DNA of 64,000 nt, taken from contig NC_065576.1 of the NCBI RefSeq assembly GCF_937616625.2, positions 15,998,501-16,062,500 of the forward strand, in the 5' to 3' direction. Position 1 is the stretch's first letter, and every line of letters starts with the position of its first letter. Positions 1-10,698 of this stretch are shown here, one piece after another. Source of the DNA: Mercurialis annua (Eukaryota; Streptophyta; Magnoliopsida; Malpighiales; Euphorbiaceae). The position numbers were made by a program, and so were the translations under genes. The notes under the pieces were generated by a model that was given only the letters and a program-made list of their open reading frames with translations, ran no database searches and was not told the origin of the DNA.

Positions 1-1
1 A

Positions 2-215
2 GTATGGAAATTGATTCTACCCCCTGATACTAAAGACAGAGAATATGGGAAATGGTCTACCAACTGGAAAGGACCATTCTTGGTCCACAAGGTGATGAGG
101 GTAACGCATACTGGCTATCAAGTCTAGAGGGTGAGCCTCATAAAAAATCATCAATGAAAAATACTTGAAGAAGTACACTCCCACCATATGGGAGAAATAT
201 AATTTGGAAATGACT
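2..215 (+). pseudogene. Ty3/gypsy (Tat-lineage) integrase C-terminus, degraded
   Basis: In frame 2 the translation gives the end of a plant Ty3/gypsy integrase: a W-K-L-I-L-P-P start, then NWKGPFLVHKVM, then a LKKYTPTIWEKY-like tail that needs a frame change. The NWKGPF block and the closing K-Y-x-P-x-x-W-E motif are typical of polyprotein ends in the Tat/Ogre group (family knowledge). Stop codons (TAG near 128, TGA near 160) and a frameshift break the frame, so this is a dead remnant. The rest of the polyprotein lies left of the window. The non-coding 3' region and LTR that follow fit the normal order of such an element. Confidence 0.6.
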
Positions 216-1288
216 TAATGGCTTTTAGCCATACATGTGCTGGAGAATATGCAAGTGTGTTTTTAGAAGGTACATGGGTTGTAACATGATGGCTTTTAGC
301 CAAATGTATTATCAAAATCTTAGAAGTTTGACTGTTTTAGCTAAACCAGTACTTTTCATTAATTTTCCATTTTTGACACAAGTTGTAATGTAATGGCTTT
401 TAGCCATTTTTATAATTAAAGTTCTAGGAGTTTGGCTATCTTTGCTAAACTGCTACTTTTCATTTCCTAAGTTGTAATTTAATGCCCTCTAGCCATTCTT
501 CTAAAAAAAGAAAGAGGCTCTGATTAATTGACTCCAGGTGTTAATTTCAGAAGTTCGGCCAGAGGTTGATTCTAGAGGTTGACTCTAGAAGTTTGGCCAC
601 AAGTTGATTCTAGAGGTTGACTCTAGAGGTTTGGCCAGAGGTTGATTTCAGAGATTGGCCAAGATGTTCAGAAATATATTAATGAAAGTAAGATTGAAAA
701 CAAAAATAAAAAAAATTACCGCTGATTTTAGAGCCACTGTGTATAAAGATTGCAAGCTGTTGGGCGAAGCGTTGGCTGGCGAGATATTTGCTGTAGCAGC
801 TAGGCGATGGCGAGCGACCTGCTGCCGCTGACGAAGGCGAGCAATCTGCTGCCGCTGACGGAAGCAATGGAGAACCACGTTGCTTCTGTTGGGTCGCCAG
901 AATCGTCGCACGTCATGGGAGTTGTGTTGTGGATGGCGTGAAGGCTGCCGTTGTAGCTGGGTGAGAAGAGCTGGAGGTTGCCGCTGCCGTTGTGAAAGCT
1001 TGGCGAGCGTGAGACGAGGCGGCTACCGGGCTGCTGACTGCCGGCAATGTGGTGGTAGCCGGAGTTGGTGGATTTTATTTAACTAAGCTAGACAAATCTT
1101 GGGGATCGATGTTTGGTGGATTGAGAGAAAAATTGATTTTAAATTAATGGAGATTAAGGTTTGCTAGAGGTTTTAGAGAAGGAGTGAAATTCTCTTGACC
1201 TTCTAAAATCTCTAAAAGAAAATAATTTTGGCTTAAAGAAAATATATAAATGGCTTTATTCCTAAAAAGCCAATTATATAGGGGGCAT
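216..1288 (+). repeat. 3' untranslated region of the Tat-type element with degenerate tandem repeats
   Basis: No gene is visible here. From about 215 to 500 an approximately 100-bp unit recurs about three times, each copy carrying 'atggcttttagccat' and 'agtttggctattttgctaaa'-like words. From 530 to 660 a short unit built on 'agaggttgatt' begins, which reappears inside the LTR. A GC-rich patch (about 770-1060) interrupts the AT-rich sequence and creates spurious open frames on both strands. A polypurine-like run (ggggg, 1281-1285) ends the region just before the LTR. Confidence 0.5.
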
Positions 1289-1369
1289 TGTTTGCACCAA
1301 AATTAAAAATATGGCCAAAAGGCCATAAAAACCCATATTCTTTTAAAAGATAGAAAAAGCTACCGTGAA

Positions 1370-2010
1370 TAATTGGCTAAGATTTGACCAAAGATAATTT
1401 CAGAGGTTTATTTCAGAGGTTTTGACAAATATTTGACCAAGATAATTTTAGAGGTTGATTTCAGAGGTTTTGACCAAGATTTGACCAAAGATAATTTCAG
1501 AGGTTAATTTTAGAGGTTTTGGCCAAGATTCGACCAAAAATAATTTCAGAGGTTGATTTCAGAGGTTTTGACCAAGATTTGACCAAAGATAATTTCAGAG
1601 GTTGATTTTACAGGTTTTGGCTAAGCTTTGACCAAAGATAATTTCAGAGGTTTATTTTTAGAAGTTGATTAGTTTGACTCCAAAAGTGAATTTGAGAGGT
1701 TTATTTTCAGAGGTTGATTAGTTTGACTCCAGAGGTTGATTTCCAGAGGTTTATTTTTAGAGGTTGATTAGTTTGACTCCAGACGTTGATTTCCAAAGGT
1801 TAATTTCTAGAGGTTAATTTCCACGAGTTAATTTCTAGAAGTTAATTTCCAGAGGTTGACTACTCCAGAAGGTTAATTTCAGAGGTTGACTTTATATATT
1901 AATTTCCAGAAGTTAATTCCAAAGGTTGACTCAATCTATTTCTTAGAGGTTGATTTCAGATGATTGATTTCAGAGATTGATTCCAGAAGTTGACGAGTTA
2001 TTCTTAGGAG
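1370..2010 (+). repeat. Degenerate tandem repeat array inside the LTR
   Basis: A 50-60-bp unit built from 'gaccaaagataatttcagag' and 'gttgatttcagaggtttt' is repeated about five times from 1370 to 1660. It then decays into shorter units (gaggttgatttccagagg and variants) up to about 2000. The same word appears upstream of the LTR near 540-660. Confidence 0.7.
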
Positions 2011-2223
2011 TTTCAGAAGGCCTAAGTCCATTTTCAGAAGGTTCATGTTTAAAATGGCCATTAAATTATGTTTTAAATGGCCCATAAGCCCAAGAAGGTT
2101 ATTTTCAAAAGATTAGAAGTCAAAAAGCACGTGCAGAAGCAACAAGACGATTGGCAGTTTTTGAAGGTGGGAAAGAACGTGTGCAGTTGAAAGATGAAGC
2201 AGCAGTTTTCAAGTGACAAAGTC

Positions 2224-2230
2224 TATAAAT
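2224..2230 (+). promoter_or_regulatory. Putative TATA box of the LTR promoter
   Basis: 'tataaat' lies in the LTR about 150 bp before the CACTA insertion point, where a U3 promoter is expected. It is assigned only from the motif and its position. Confidence 0.35.
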
Positions 2231-2382
2231 AAGACAAGAGCAGGAAGAGAAAAAGCCCCGATCAAATCCAACAAAAACCAGCCCAGAGGAAAAAACACTC
2301 AAGACTCTGTATTCTCAATTTTCAATCAGTAAAGAACTATACGATTGAATTTCTTTGTTTTCATTCAAGTTCTCAGCATTAC

Positions 2383-2760
2383 CACTACTAGATTTCAGCC
2401 AATTAGCGATGAAATTTTCCGTTGCTAATTGGCCCAAATCCGTCGCTAATAATGATTAGCGACAGATGGAATCCGACGGCACATTTTGGGTCGCTAATTA
2501 TTTAGCGACCCAAAAAATTGAACCGTCGCCAATTTACCGACGGAAGTGCTGTCGATAAATTGGCCACGGTCAATCAGTATTTTGGTCGATCAGGCCGATC
2601 AAATACCGACTGATTAACGACGGAATGTTCCGGGCTATTTAGCGACGGATTTGCCGTCGCTAAATAGCCCGGGTTCGTTGTTTTGTTGAGCTATTTAGCA
2701 ACGAAAATTCCGTCGCTAAATAGCTCATATGTGGTTGCTAATTTTTAATATTTCGGCAGA
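2383..2760. repeat. CACTA left subterminal repeat region
   Basis: At least eight copies, in both orientations, of a word based on TTAGCGACGGA/TCCGTCGCTAA lie within 380 bp of the end. Several form inverted pairs, for example around 2632-2672 with the arms CGGGCTATTTAGCGACGGAT and its complement. In characterised CACTA elements such subterminal arrays are bound by the TNPA-type protein (family knowledge). Confidence 0.8.
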
Positions 2761-2968
2761 AAATTCCCGTTTTTCGGCATTTTTCGATTTTTCCCTGTTT
2801 TTAAATAGATCAGTTTAATCACATACACGATAGACGACAAATAAACATAAACCAAAACACAAATATCTAAAACATTGTATATATAAACAGTAAAAAGTAT
2901 ACAACTCGCTAAATACTGAATAAGTCAAAATATGCAAACTGTATTACAATCCAAGTCCAAATACTATA

Positions 2969-4732
2969 CTACCTCAAACTAGTAGTGTCATCAGCAGGTG
3001 GAGGTGGAGGTGGGGGGAACTGCGGTCGTAACTCTGGTGGGAGTGTAGTCATCAGCCGTGCAAGCTCAGTACGGATGCGCTCGTCGAAACCCGCCTCCAC
3101 AGTACGGATCCGCTGCTCGACCCGCTCTTCAAAACTCGCCTCCACAGTACGGATTCGCTGCTCGAGCCGTTCCTCACCCCCCCCCCTAGAAATACGTTGC
3201 TCGATCTCCTTACTAACGACCGCCTGTTGCTGTGTCTGGGATGATCCGCCGCGGCGCAATCGGCTGCTCTGGCCGATGTAGGATGCTGAAGCCGATCCAA
3301 TACCGTATTCTCGCTGCTTCTTGATTGCCTCGAGAGACAAAAACAGCTCGTTCTCGTCGATCGGTTCTGGAGTTGACGAACTCCCTTCCCCAGCCACCTG
3401 AGACTGGGTCGCTGCAGCAAGCTCTGCCTGAAAACGGTCCTGAGATTAAAAATATAAATTCAGAGTTTAATGAAAAATTATAAAAATACTTAGCAAATAT
3501 TAGTTTAAACCTACATTTCTAACAAAAATTCGGCAGCATTTTATCTACAATTTGATCATTACCCATTTTTCAGGGACATCCTGCAAAAACTCTCTCTTCA
3601 ACTATACATAATAGCAATCACAACACCCACAACAAACATGTAAACATCCTATAAACGTCTATATAAAGTTATATCTATATCATATTAAACAGTCACTTAA
3701 TAAACTTACATTTTTATCCTTTGATCTCTTGTCAACGAAGACAGTCCGATCAGCTTTGGTCAAGTGCAACCGTACATGCAACTTAGCCAAAGTGGGCTCT
3801 CGACCGAGCTCCTCAGTCTATCATATGAAATAAAAAAATTAATTAGTAGATAAACAAAATATATAACACGATTATTAATATTAAAAACATACCATAACTG
3901 TCTTATACCTCGTAGCCGATCGCGATCCTGCGGTATGTCGAACCGGTCCGGTGCCAGCTCCGGACGGCTCGCTCATCCGATTAGCTCGTGCTATATCGGA
4001 CTTCTTCTTAGCCTCAGCAGTATCCCAGTCTCGCTTCCATGACGCCCAAGTATCAGCACTAACACTGCCCTCTTTTTTATCCGGCTTCATGTTGTGGAGA
4101 GTATCTTTGTACCGATATGCCGCATGTCGGTAGAAGACCCCTCTAATCGGGTCCTCAGGGTAGGTCGAGTCCCAGCAAAAACCCTTCTGCAAACCATTAA
4201 TTAATAAAAATAATTAGAAATAAAAAAGAAAGTAAAATATATATTTAAAATATTAATTTTAAAACCTTGAACTCCTCGAAGTAGAAGTCCTTATGCTCTG
4301 CTGTCAGCTTCTTCCACGAGGAACCCTCAGTAAACCAGCTAGATCGGAAAATGGGCAAGATCGCCCTAGATGCTGTCCGCTGTCGTTCCTGCTATCCAGT
4401 AACCTTTCTATGTATATTACAAAAAAAATTAGTTTTCACATTTTTAAAATAAAATTATTTTAAAAAAAAGTTAATCAATCATACCTTGCAGCATCAGGTG
4501 TAACTCTAACGCTCCCAGTCTCGTCCATCGCTGGCAGCTCGTCCTGTGGCTGCGGCTGTCTTGCCGCTCTCCGTGGCGCGGGTCTACCCGCTAGCACCTG
4601 CTGCTCAGCCCTGGGATCCAAGCCCTCAGGGGGATCCTGCTCTGGGTCGCTACGGCCGCGTCCACGTCCGCGTCCCTGACCTGTATCCCTACCCCGGCCT
4701 CGGCCGGCAGAAGAACCACCTGAACCTCTCAT
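2969..4732 (-). pseudogene. TNPA-like / Transposase_24 protein of the CACTA element
   Basis: A minus-strand multi-exon gene starting at the ATG at 4732. The first exon encodes a Gly/Arg-rich N-terminus (RGRGRGR runs) and ends at a GT donor near 4484. A second exon (about 4407-4266) contains W-F-T-E-G-x-S-W-K-K-L. A third (about 4192-3893) contains FYRHAAYRYK and WASWKRDWD. A short fourth lies near 3815-3712. The last (3439-2969) has a heptad-rich coiled-coil stretch (repeated EQRIRTVEA) and a proline-rich tail. This layout fits the plant Transposase_24 family, the DNA-binding partner of TNP2. Joining exon 1 to exon 2 in phase appears to leave a TAG at 4392-4394, so the copy is probably defective; other splice choices cannot be excluded. 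Confidence 0.65.
3515..3600 (-). repeat. Internal duplicated CACTA motif, copy 1
   Basis: Read on the minus strand this segment has a pyrimidine-rich stretch, GCAGGATGTCCCTGAAAAAT, then a GGGTxxTG word and AAATGCTGCCG. A close copy lies at 9220-9305 in the same orientation. Both look like a splice acceptor followed by a conserved word. Confidence 0.55.
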
Positions 4733-4888
4733 ATCTGCAAAAAAGATTACAAAACAATATTCGACAAGAAAAAAAATAAACACATCTATTATAAAAACCA
4801 TAATACTTAATTTATTAACAAAATAAAGTTACTACATCAACAAACGTAAATAAAAGTCAAAATCCTACAGAAATGACACTCAAATGAA

Positions 4889-7800
4889 TCATGCAATTTC
4901 GATATTATCTCCCGCTCCAATTTCATCATCGTCTGATGAAGATGGTGGATGATCATCTTCTGTCTCAACTACTGGAGGGTTGTGTAATGCAGCCTCGTCT
5001 GCCTCGCCATTTGGATCAACTAAATTTGTCGGTTCGTCATTCGTTATGACGTTGAGCGGATGTTCTGCACTATCATTTTGGAAAGCTGGAACATTTGTTT
5101 CGGGCATGTCTAGCTCAAAGCGAGCTTTTATCTTGCATACTGTCCACCAATCTTTCTTGTCCCGCCTTTTGCTAGGATAAGGTAAGTAATGTACTTGATC
5201 GGACTGTTCAGCTAAAATGAAAGGTTCATATTTGTTGTACCTCTTTCTGTGATTAACATCCACTATGTTATACCGAGGATGGACTAACATACCGACCTTT
5301 TTTGTAGGATCAAACCAATTACTTTTAAACAAAACCGTCCTTTTTATTGGTAGAGCTGGATACTCTAACTCGATAATGTCAGTCAACATTCCATAAAAGT
5401 CGCTTTTAGCCGGGCTGTAGAGTGATCCTTTTACACAGACTCCGCTATTCATTGTAACCCGATCCTCCCCATATTCTTCAGTATTGAATTTAAACCCGTT
5501 CACACAGTAACCCTTGAATGTTTTGACCGATCTAACGGTCCTTTTGCAAGACTTAGAATATAGGGATTGGTACAAATAGTTGGGTCTTTCACTTGTAGCA
5601 CGATAGCATTTATACGGATCAACACGATAATATATACAACTACGACAATAAAACAACATCAATACTTACATATTGCTCGAACCAAAAGGCGAATTCACTC
5701 TCCAACTTTACTACAACTTCGGTCTGTGTGATTTCGGAGTTGATTTCATACAACTCGCCTTCAAAAACTCTATTTACAAGAATGCGAGCGAATTAATACA
5801 ATTTGGATAAGATTCTTCAGTATTGAACTTAAATGTGTATATTAAGGCTTACTCTCTGTAAGGATCGATTTCAAGGCAATTTAGAAGGATATACCTTCGG
5901 GCAGCAACATATTCAGCATCATCCAGATATCGGTTCCGACAAGCACCTATAGGTCGCCCATTCGGTTTGAAAATCGATAATCTGTCGACGTCGTCATCAA
6001 CGTCCATATCGCAAACTTCATTTCTTTGATTCCGACATGGCAGCATCAGATCACCATCCGTGAAATAGAAAGATGCAAATTTCGCTGTTTCCTCTAATAG
6101 ATATCCGCTACTGATGCTTCCTTCCACTCTGCCTTTATTCGAGACCTTATTTTTGAGTTTTCTCAGGTATCTGCATAATCAAATAATTAGTTCATGTACT
6201 AACCGCTCGATCAAGGAAATAGAACTGTAAATGTATTACCTTTCAAATGGATACATCCAACGATACTGAACAGGTCCTGCCATCATAGCTTCGTACGGAA
6301 GGTGTACGGGGAGATGTTCCATCGAATTGAAAAAACTCGGCGGAAAAATACGTTCCAACTTGCACAGTATCTTTGGGATATCAAGATCTAATCTCTCAAG
6401 ATCTGCTTTTTTCAGCGATGTGGCAGTTAATTCTCTGAAGAAGATACTCAACTCTGTTAAAGGCTCCCACACTTCTGGCGGAAGAAGCTCCCGAAGAGCA
6501 ATTGGCAAAAGTCGTTGCATGAAGACATGACAGTCATGACTTTTTATGCCCATCATCTTCAAACTGTTTAAATCAACACACTTTGACAAGTTGGACACGT
6601 AACCATCCGGAAACTTTAATTTTTGAATCCATTCGAGCAATTTTTTTTTTGAATCCTGATCCAAAGCATACAAAGCCTTTGGATATCTATCGGTTTCCTG
6701 ATCTTGTGCTAGGCCAGGACGATCACAAATCCCATTCAACTCTGCCCGAGATTTTGCCGTGTCTTTCGTCTTACCGGGTACATTGAGCACGGTACTGAAA
6801 ATGTTGTCAAAAACATTTTTCTCAATATGCATGACATCGAGAATATGCCGGATTACATTTGTCTTCCAATACGGTAAATCCCAAAATATACTCTTTCGAT
6901 TCCAACCACGGCCTTTAGATAGTTCAGCATGCGTAGCCGTAGCATTAGTCTCATAAGCCCTCTTAAACCCCAGACCATCTACCTCTGCTAACCCTTTTTC
7001 TCCAGTCCTCACACCTCCAAATTTGTGATTTACTTGTTTGCCTTTTCGGAATTCAGTAACGTTCCGACGGAAATGGTGGCCCGTAGGTGAAATCTTTCTG
7101 TGGCAATCAAACCAGGATTGTTTACCACTCTCGGGCTACGTGAATGCCTCAGTATTTTTCATACAATGCGGACATGCCAATCTTCCTGATGTGCTCCACC
7201 CAGACAATATTGAATAAGCGGGAAAATAATTAATTGTCCACATAAGCGCCGCCCTCATTTGAAAATTCTGCCTCTTTTGAATGTCATACGTCCGGATTCA
7301 AGATTCCCACAACTGATTCAACTCCGCTATTAACGGTTGTAGGAAAATATCCATATGATTTTTTGGATTTCCAGGTCCCGGGACAAGTATTGTCAACAAC
7401 ATAAACTCGTCCTTCATGCACATGCCAAGAGGCAGATTATATGGCGTCACAATGACCGGCCATGAAGAATATTTTGACCCAAAACTACCAAATGGTTGAA
7501 ACCCGTCAGTACATAAGCCTAGTCTGATATTTCTTGTTTCATCTGCAAAATCTGTATGCAACTCACTGAACCGTTTCCAAGCCGGAGAGTCAGAAGGATG
7601 ACACATCTTCTCGTCTTCCATTTCATGTTCGGCGTGCCATGTCATATGTTTAGCCATGGCTTTGGAAGCGTACAACCTTTGCAGCCTCGGAGTTAAAGGG
7701 AAATAAAACATTTTTTTATACGGAACGTTAGCCCTTCTTTTGGCCGAATTACTTTTCGTAACAGGTTTCCACCGAGGAAATGTGCAAACTTTACAGTGAG

Positions 7801-8533
7801 TTAAATCCTCGTCTGCCCCCCAGTAAATCATACAGTTGTGGAAACAGCAATCAATAACCTCAACCGGCAACCCGAGACCTTTCACCAGCTTCTTGATATT
7901 AGCAAAAAAATTCGGCATTTTGTTATTCTCTAGAAGCAGTTCTTGTAATAAACGGCAGGTGTCATCAATCAAAGATATCGACCCCTGATGTCGACACTTA
8001 ATATCCAAAATTTCAACAGATGCGGACAGGGGTGAGTGTCTGCTATTTCCGGGCCATATTTCTTCTTCTGCCGCATTCATCATATCAAAAAACTTATGAG
8101 CTTCTTCATTCGGGGCCTCTTCCTCAAAAATTTCAGGACTAGCAGCATCAATAACCATTCTCTGACCATAGTTTAAATCTCCCCCTCCCTCATTATAATA
8201 ATCGTATTCATTAGCCAGCTGCTGAACAACAAGAGGGATATTCACCTCACCGTGGTGAATCCAGACATAGTAATCTGGAATAAACCGAGACTGCAAGACA
8301 TGTAGTTTCACAACTTCTACATCTCGAAAATTCATATTTCTACATTTTATCCTAGAACATGGGCATTTTATCTCTTCTCCACTCATACACTCTGGATGTT
8401 GTATAGCAAAATTCACAAAATCTTCAAGATTAGGGAAAAAATCCGGCGGCAGGAAGCCTCTGTCATGCCTCGTATACATCCAACTCCGATCTGGATTCAT
8501 TTCTGGAGGACGTACAATTAGGTACTGGTTCAT
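4889..8533 (-). pseudogene. TNP2-like CACTA transposase, interrupted by two in-frame stops
   Basis: The open frame starts at 8533 (ATG; MNPDRSWMY lies 11 codons in) and begins with a transposase-associated domain containing CPCSRIKCRN. It continues into the Transposase_21 catalytic region (DTCRLLQELL, CCFHNCMIYW, LGLCTDGFQPFG). The frame carries TGA at 7298-7300 and TAG at 7136-7138, with unbroken homology across both. It then reads through RGWNRKSIFWDLPYW, DVMHIEKNVFDNI and a DUF4218-type segment (MEHLPVHLPYEA, WMYPFER). An intron (GT at 6237-6236, AG at 6172-6171) leads to exon 6170-5851. The last part (5662-4889) is a DUF4216-like domain (GYCVNGFKFNT, ILAEQSDQVHY). The domain order is the standard CACTA one. 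The two stops make this copy non-functional unless read through. Confidence 0.88.
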
Positions 8534-8694
8534 AAGCTCAACGTAGCAAAGTCAATGTAATTGACTGTTAAAAGGGTAGGGTCCTATCCCATTCGCAAAA
8601 CTGGCGCCCCATAATTTGATCACGATATATGCATGAATACGGAAAAAATATTCGACAGCCTTCCGGCGTCGTTCCCCAGGTGCATTATATAATA

Positions 8695-8745
8695 TAGGGT
8701 GTGTAACGCTAATTATATATTCCGTAAGGAATAAGCGTTACACAG
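8695..8745. repeat. Imperfect hairpin upstream of the transposase gene
   Basis: An inverted repeat with arms GTGTAACGCT / AGCGTTACAC encloses about 23 bp (8699-8742). It lies about 170 bp upstream of the transposase start, in the presumed promoter/5' leader. No role is known. Confidence 0.5.
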
Positions 8746-9219
8746 TCTATATTAAATAGCCACCCGGAGAACATACGCCAGAAAACTACCAAATATTTTT
8801 ATACCATATCCATACATATATGTTTTTTCGTGATCAAATTACGCAGACGACGGCAGTTTTACGAACTGTACACACGTACAATCCGGTGTCGTTCAATCTC
8901 TTAAACACGCGGGACGGGTTTCTACGGCTAGGTAAGAGTTTATTCGGTGGGAATAAAATCTTTGTTAATAAAATTTACCAGTTATTCAATTTACTGTAAC
9001 AAACTAAAATGAAATACAGAAATGTAGTAACACTTACTTGTTGAAGAGCAGAACCGCAAGAGAGAAGAGAATGTGGATGGTAAAAACGGTGTGAATGGAC
9101 GACAATAGGAATAACCGTAATAAGGACAAACCCTACAATAATAGTTTCAAATAAGTCTGTTAGAGCACTACAAGTTAACAAATTGAATGTCTACTTTGAG
9201 TACTACTAAATATTTTTTT

Positions 9220-9305
9220 CTAATTATTAACAAAAATCCGGCAGCATTTCCCTTAAAAATGAGCACCACCCATTTTTCAGGGAGATCCTGCAAGCAAAAT
9301 ATTAC
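9220..9305 (-). repeat. Internal duplicated CACTA motif, copy 2
   Basis: Minus strand: CTTGCAGGATCTCCCTGAAA, then GGGTGGTGCTC and AAATGCTGCCGGATTTTTGT. It matches the segment at 3515-3600 in the same orientation, apart from scattered substitutions and small gaps. Confidence 0.55.
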
Positions 9306-9399
9306 ATATTCAAAGATTCAATACACCAATTCCACCAATTCATTATATGATTACAACCATCATGAATTATGTCAATTTTTTCATAATTTTACAAGTATT

Positions 9400-9940
9400 A
9401 AATAATATTTTTACTATTCTATTCAACTATTTTTAAAAATACATCATTATAATCTAATAATTATAATCTAATTATATTATTATTTATTATAATAATAATA
9501 TAATGCAATTTTAATTGTATAGATCAACTTAAACAAACTAATAATATTCTCTACTAATTTCAAATTATCATAATTAACTATAAAAATCTAATTATAAATG
9601 ACCCTAATTTTATTACTATTTTTAGAAAATTAATAAAAATTTACTTATTAATAATCTAATAAATTTAAATAAACTACTCTATTTTTTTAACAAAAATAAA
9701 ATAAAACAAAATATCCTAACCTAATCCAATAATACTAACCTAATTAAAATAAACTTAAGGATTTTAATTAAAATAATCTATTAAATCAAAATAAATACTA
9801 ACCTAATGTAATAATCTGAAATTTTTATAATTTAATTCTAGAAATATAATTTAAACCTAATCTAATTTAAACCTAATCTAATTAAAATCTAATTAAAATG
9901 TAATTAAAATCTAATTAAAATCTAATTATATTAATATCTA
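9400..9940. repeat. AT-rich segment with short tandem repeats, inside CACTA
   Basis: No gene is visible. The sequence is very AT-rich and ends in a tandem array of an approximately 13-bp unit (ctaattaaaat variants, about 9850-9935). It separates the transposase promoter side from the right subterminal repeats. Confidence 0.7.
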
Positions 9941-10224
9941 AAATCAGTAATTAGAACAAAATAAATGGGACTAACTCGGTGGACGAACGTCGGCGGGCAG
10001 ACGGCGGCGACAAGTAACCGGCGGCAATGGGCTGACGGTGGCAGTGGCTGCCAAACAAAATACAAAACGTTAAAATAAAAACGTTCCGGAAAAGGAAAGG
10101 GAAAGGGAGGAGAAAAACATACCGGAAACGGAAAAGAAGAGGGCGGCAGACGGCGGCAGACGGCAAAGAGAAGAAAAAAGAAAAGGAAAATAAGAAACAA
10201 GGAGAGAGAGGCAGACAACGTTTT

Positions 10225-10629
10225 ATTAGGTTATGATTTAGCGACGGATAATTAATGTCGTCGCCATCCGTTAATGAAATGGAGCGTTTCATTAACGTAT
10301 AAGATTAGCGACGGATTAGTAAATCCGTCGCTAATGTTAGCGACGGATTTACTAATCAATCGCTAAAACGGGCTAAGTAAAACGTTGAGTTTTACTTAGC
10401 CCATGCATTAACGACGGATTAGTAAATCCGTCGCTAACATTAGCGACGAATTTACTAATCCGTCGCTAATCCGTCGTAAAAGATAGGCGGGAAGCTTCCC
10501 GCCTTTCTTTTTGTGGGATTTGCCGATGGTAACCATATCTGTCGGCAAACCCGTCGTTAAGGTGCACATTAGCAACAGAATTTAGTCCATCGCTAAATTT
10601 CGTCGCTAATGTGCTGATTTCTAGTAGTG
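10225..10629. repeat. CACTA right subterminal repeat region
   Basis: This region contains ten or more copies of TTAGCGACGGAT/ATCCGTCGCTAA in both orientations, several as near-perfect inverted pairs. One example is 10301-10338, where TTAGCGACGGATTAGTAAAT is followed at once by its mirrored partner. It mirrors the left subterminal region and ends in the terminal inverted repeat. Confidence 0.85.
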
Positions 10630-10698
10630 TACTCTTTTGGAGTACTTGTAATAAGTTTAACCAAACCCCAATTGCTTTTTTAAGAAGTTAAATTCACA

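Larger units (their letters stand above)
2383..10629 (-). mobile_element. CACTA (En/Spm-type) DNA transposon, 8.2 kb, both ends present
   Basis: The ends are CACTACTAGATTT at 2383 and its inverse AAATC...CTAGTAGTG ending at 10629. They are flanked by a 3-bp duplication TAC (2380-2382 and 10630-10632), as expected for CACTA elements. Both subterminal regions carry many copies of the TAGCGACGGA / TCCGTCGCTA word. Two genes on the minus strand encode a TNP2-like transposase and a TNPA/Transposase_24-like protein, the usual CACTA pair. The transposase frame has premature stops, so this copy is probably not autonomous. Intact ends and duplication suggest it may still be mobilised in trans. Confidence 0.93.
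1289..10698 (+). mobile_element. LTR of a Tat-type retrotransposon, split by a CACTA insertion
   Basis: The LTR seems to start TGTTTGCACC at 1289, right after a polypurine-like tract, and to end in CA near 10698. It is followed by 'cttcctggcacgcccg', a leader motif seen just downstream of 5' LTRs in Tat elements (recollection, not searched). The CACTA element at 2383-10629 splits it. Without that insertion the LTR would be about 1.16 kb. A TATA-like box (tataaat, 2224-2230) lies upstream of the split. Both LTR boundaries are inferred because no second copy is in the window. Confidence 0.45.

Noticed and set aside
648..1086. Ala/Ser- and Cys/Arg-rich frames on both strands
   Set aside because: They arise from a GC-rich patch in the retrotransposon 3' region; no domain, and frames open on both strands as expected from composition.
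3052..3420. Overlapping minus-strand frame and plus-strand frame over the TNPA-like last exon
   Set aside because: They are shadows of the real exon (2969-3439), caused by its internal repeats.
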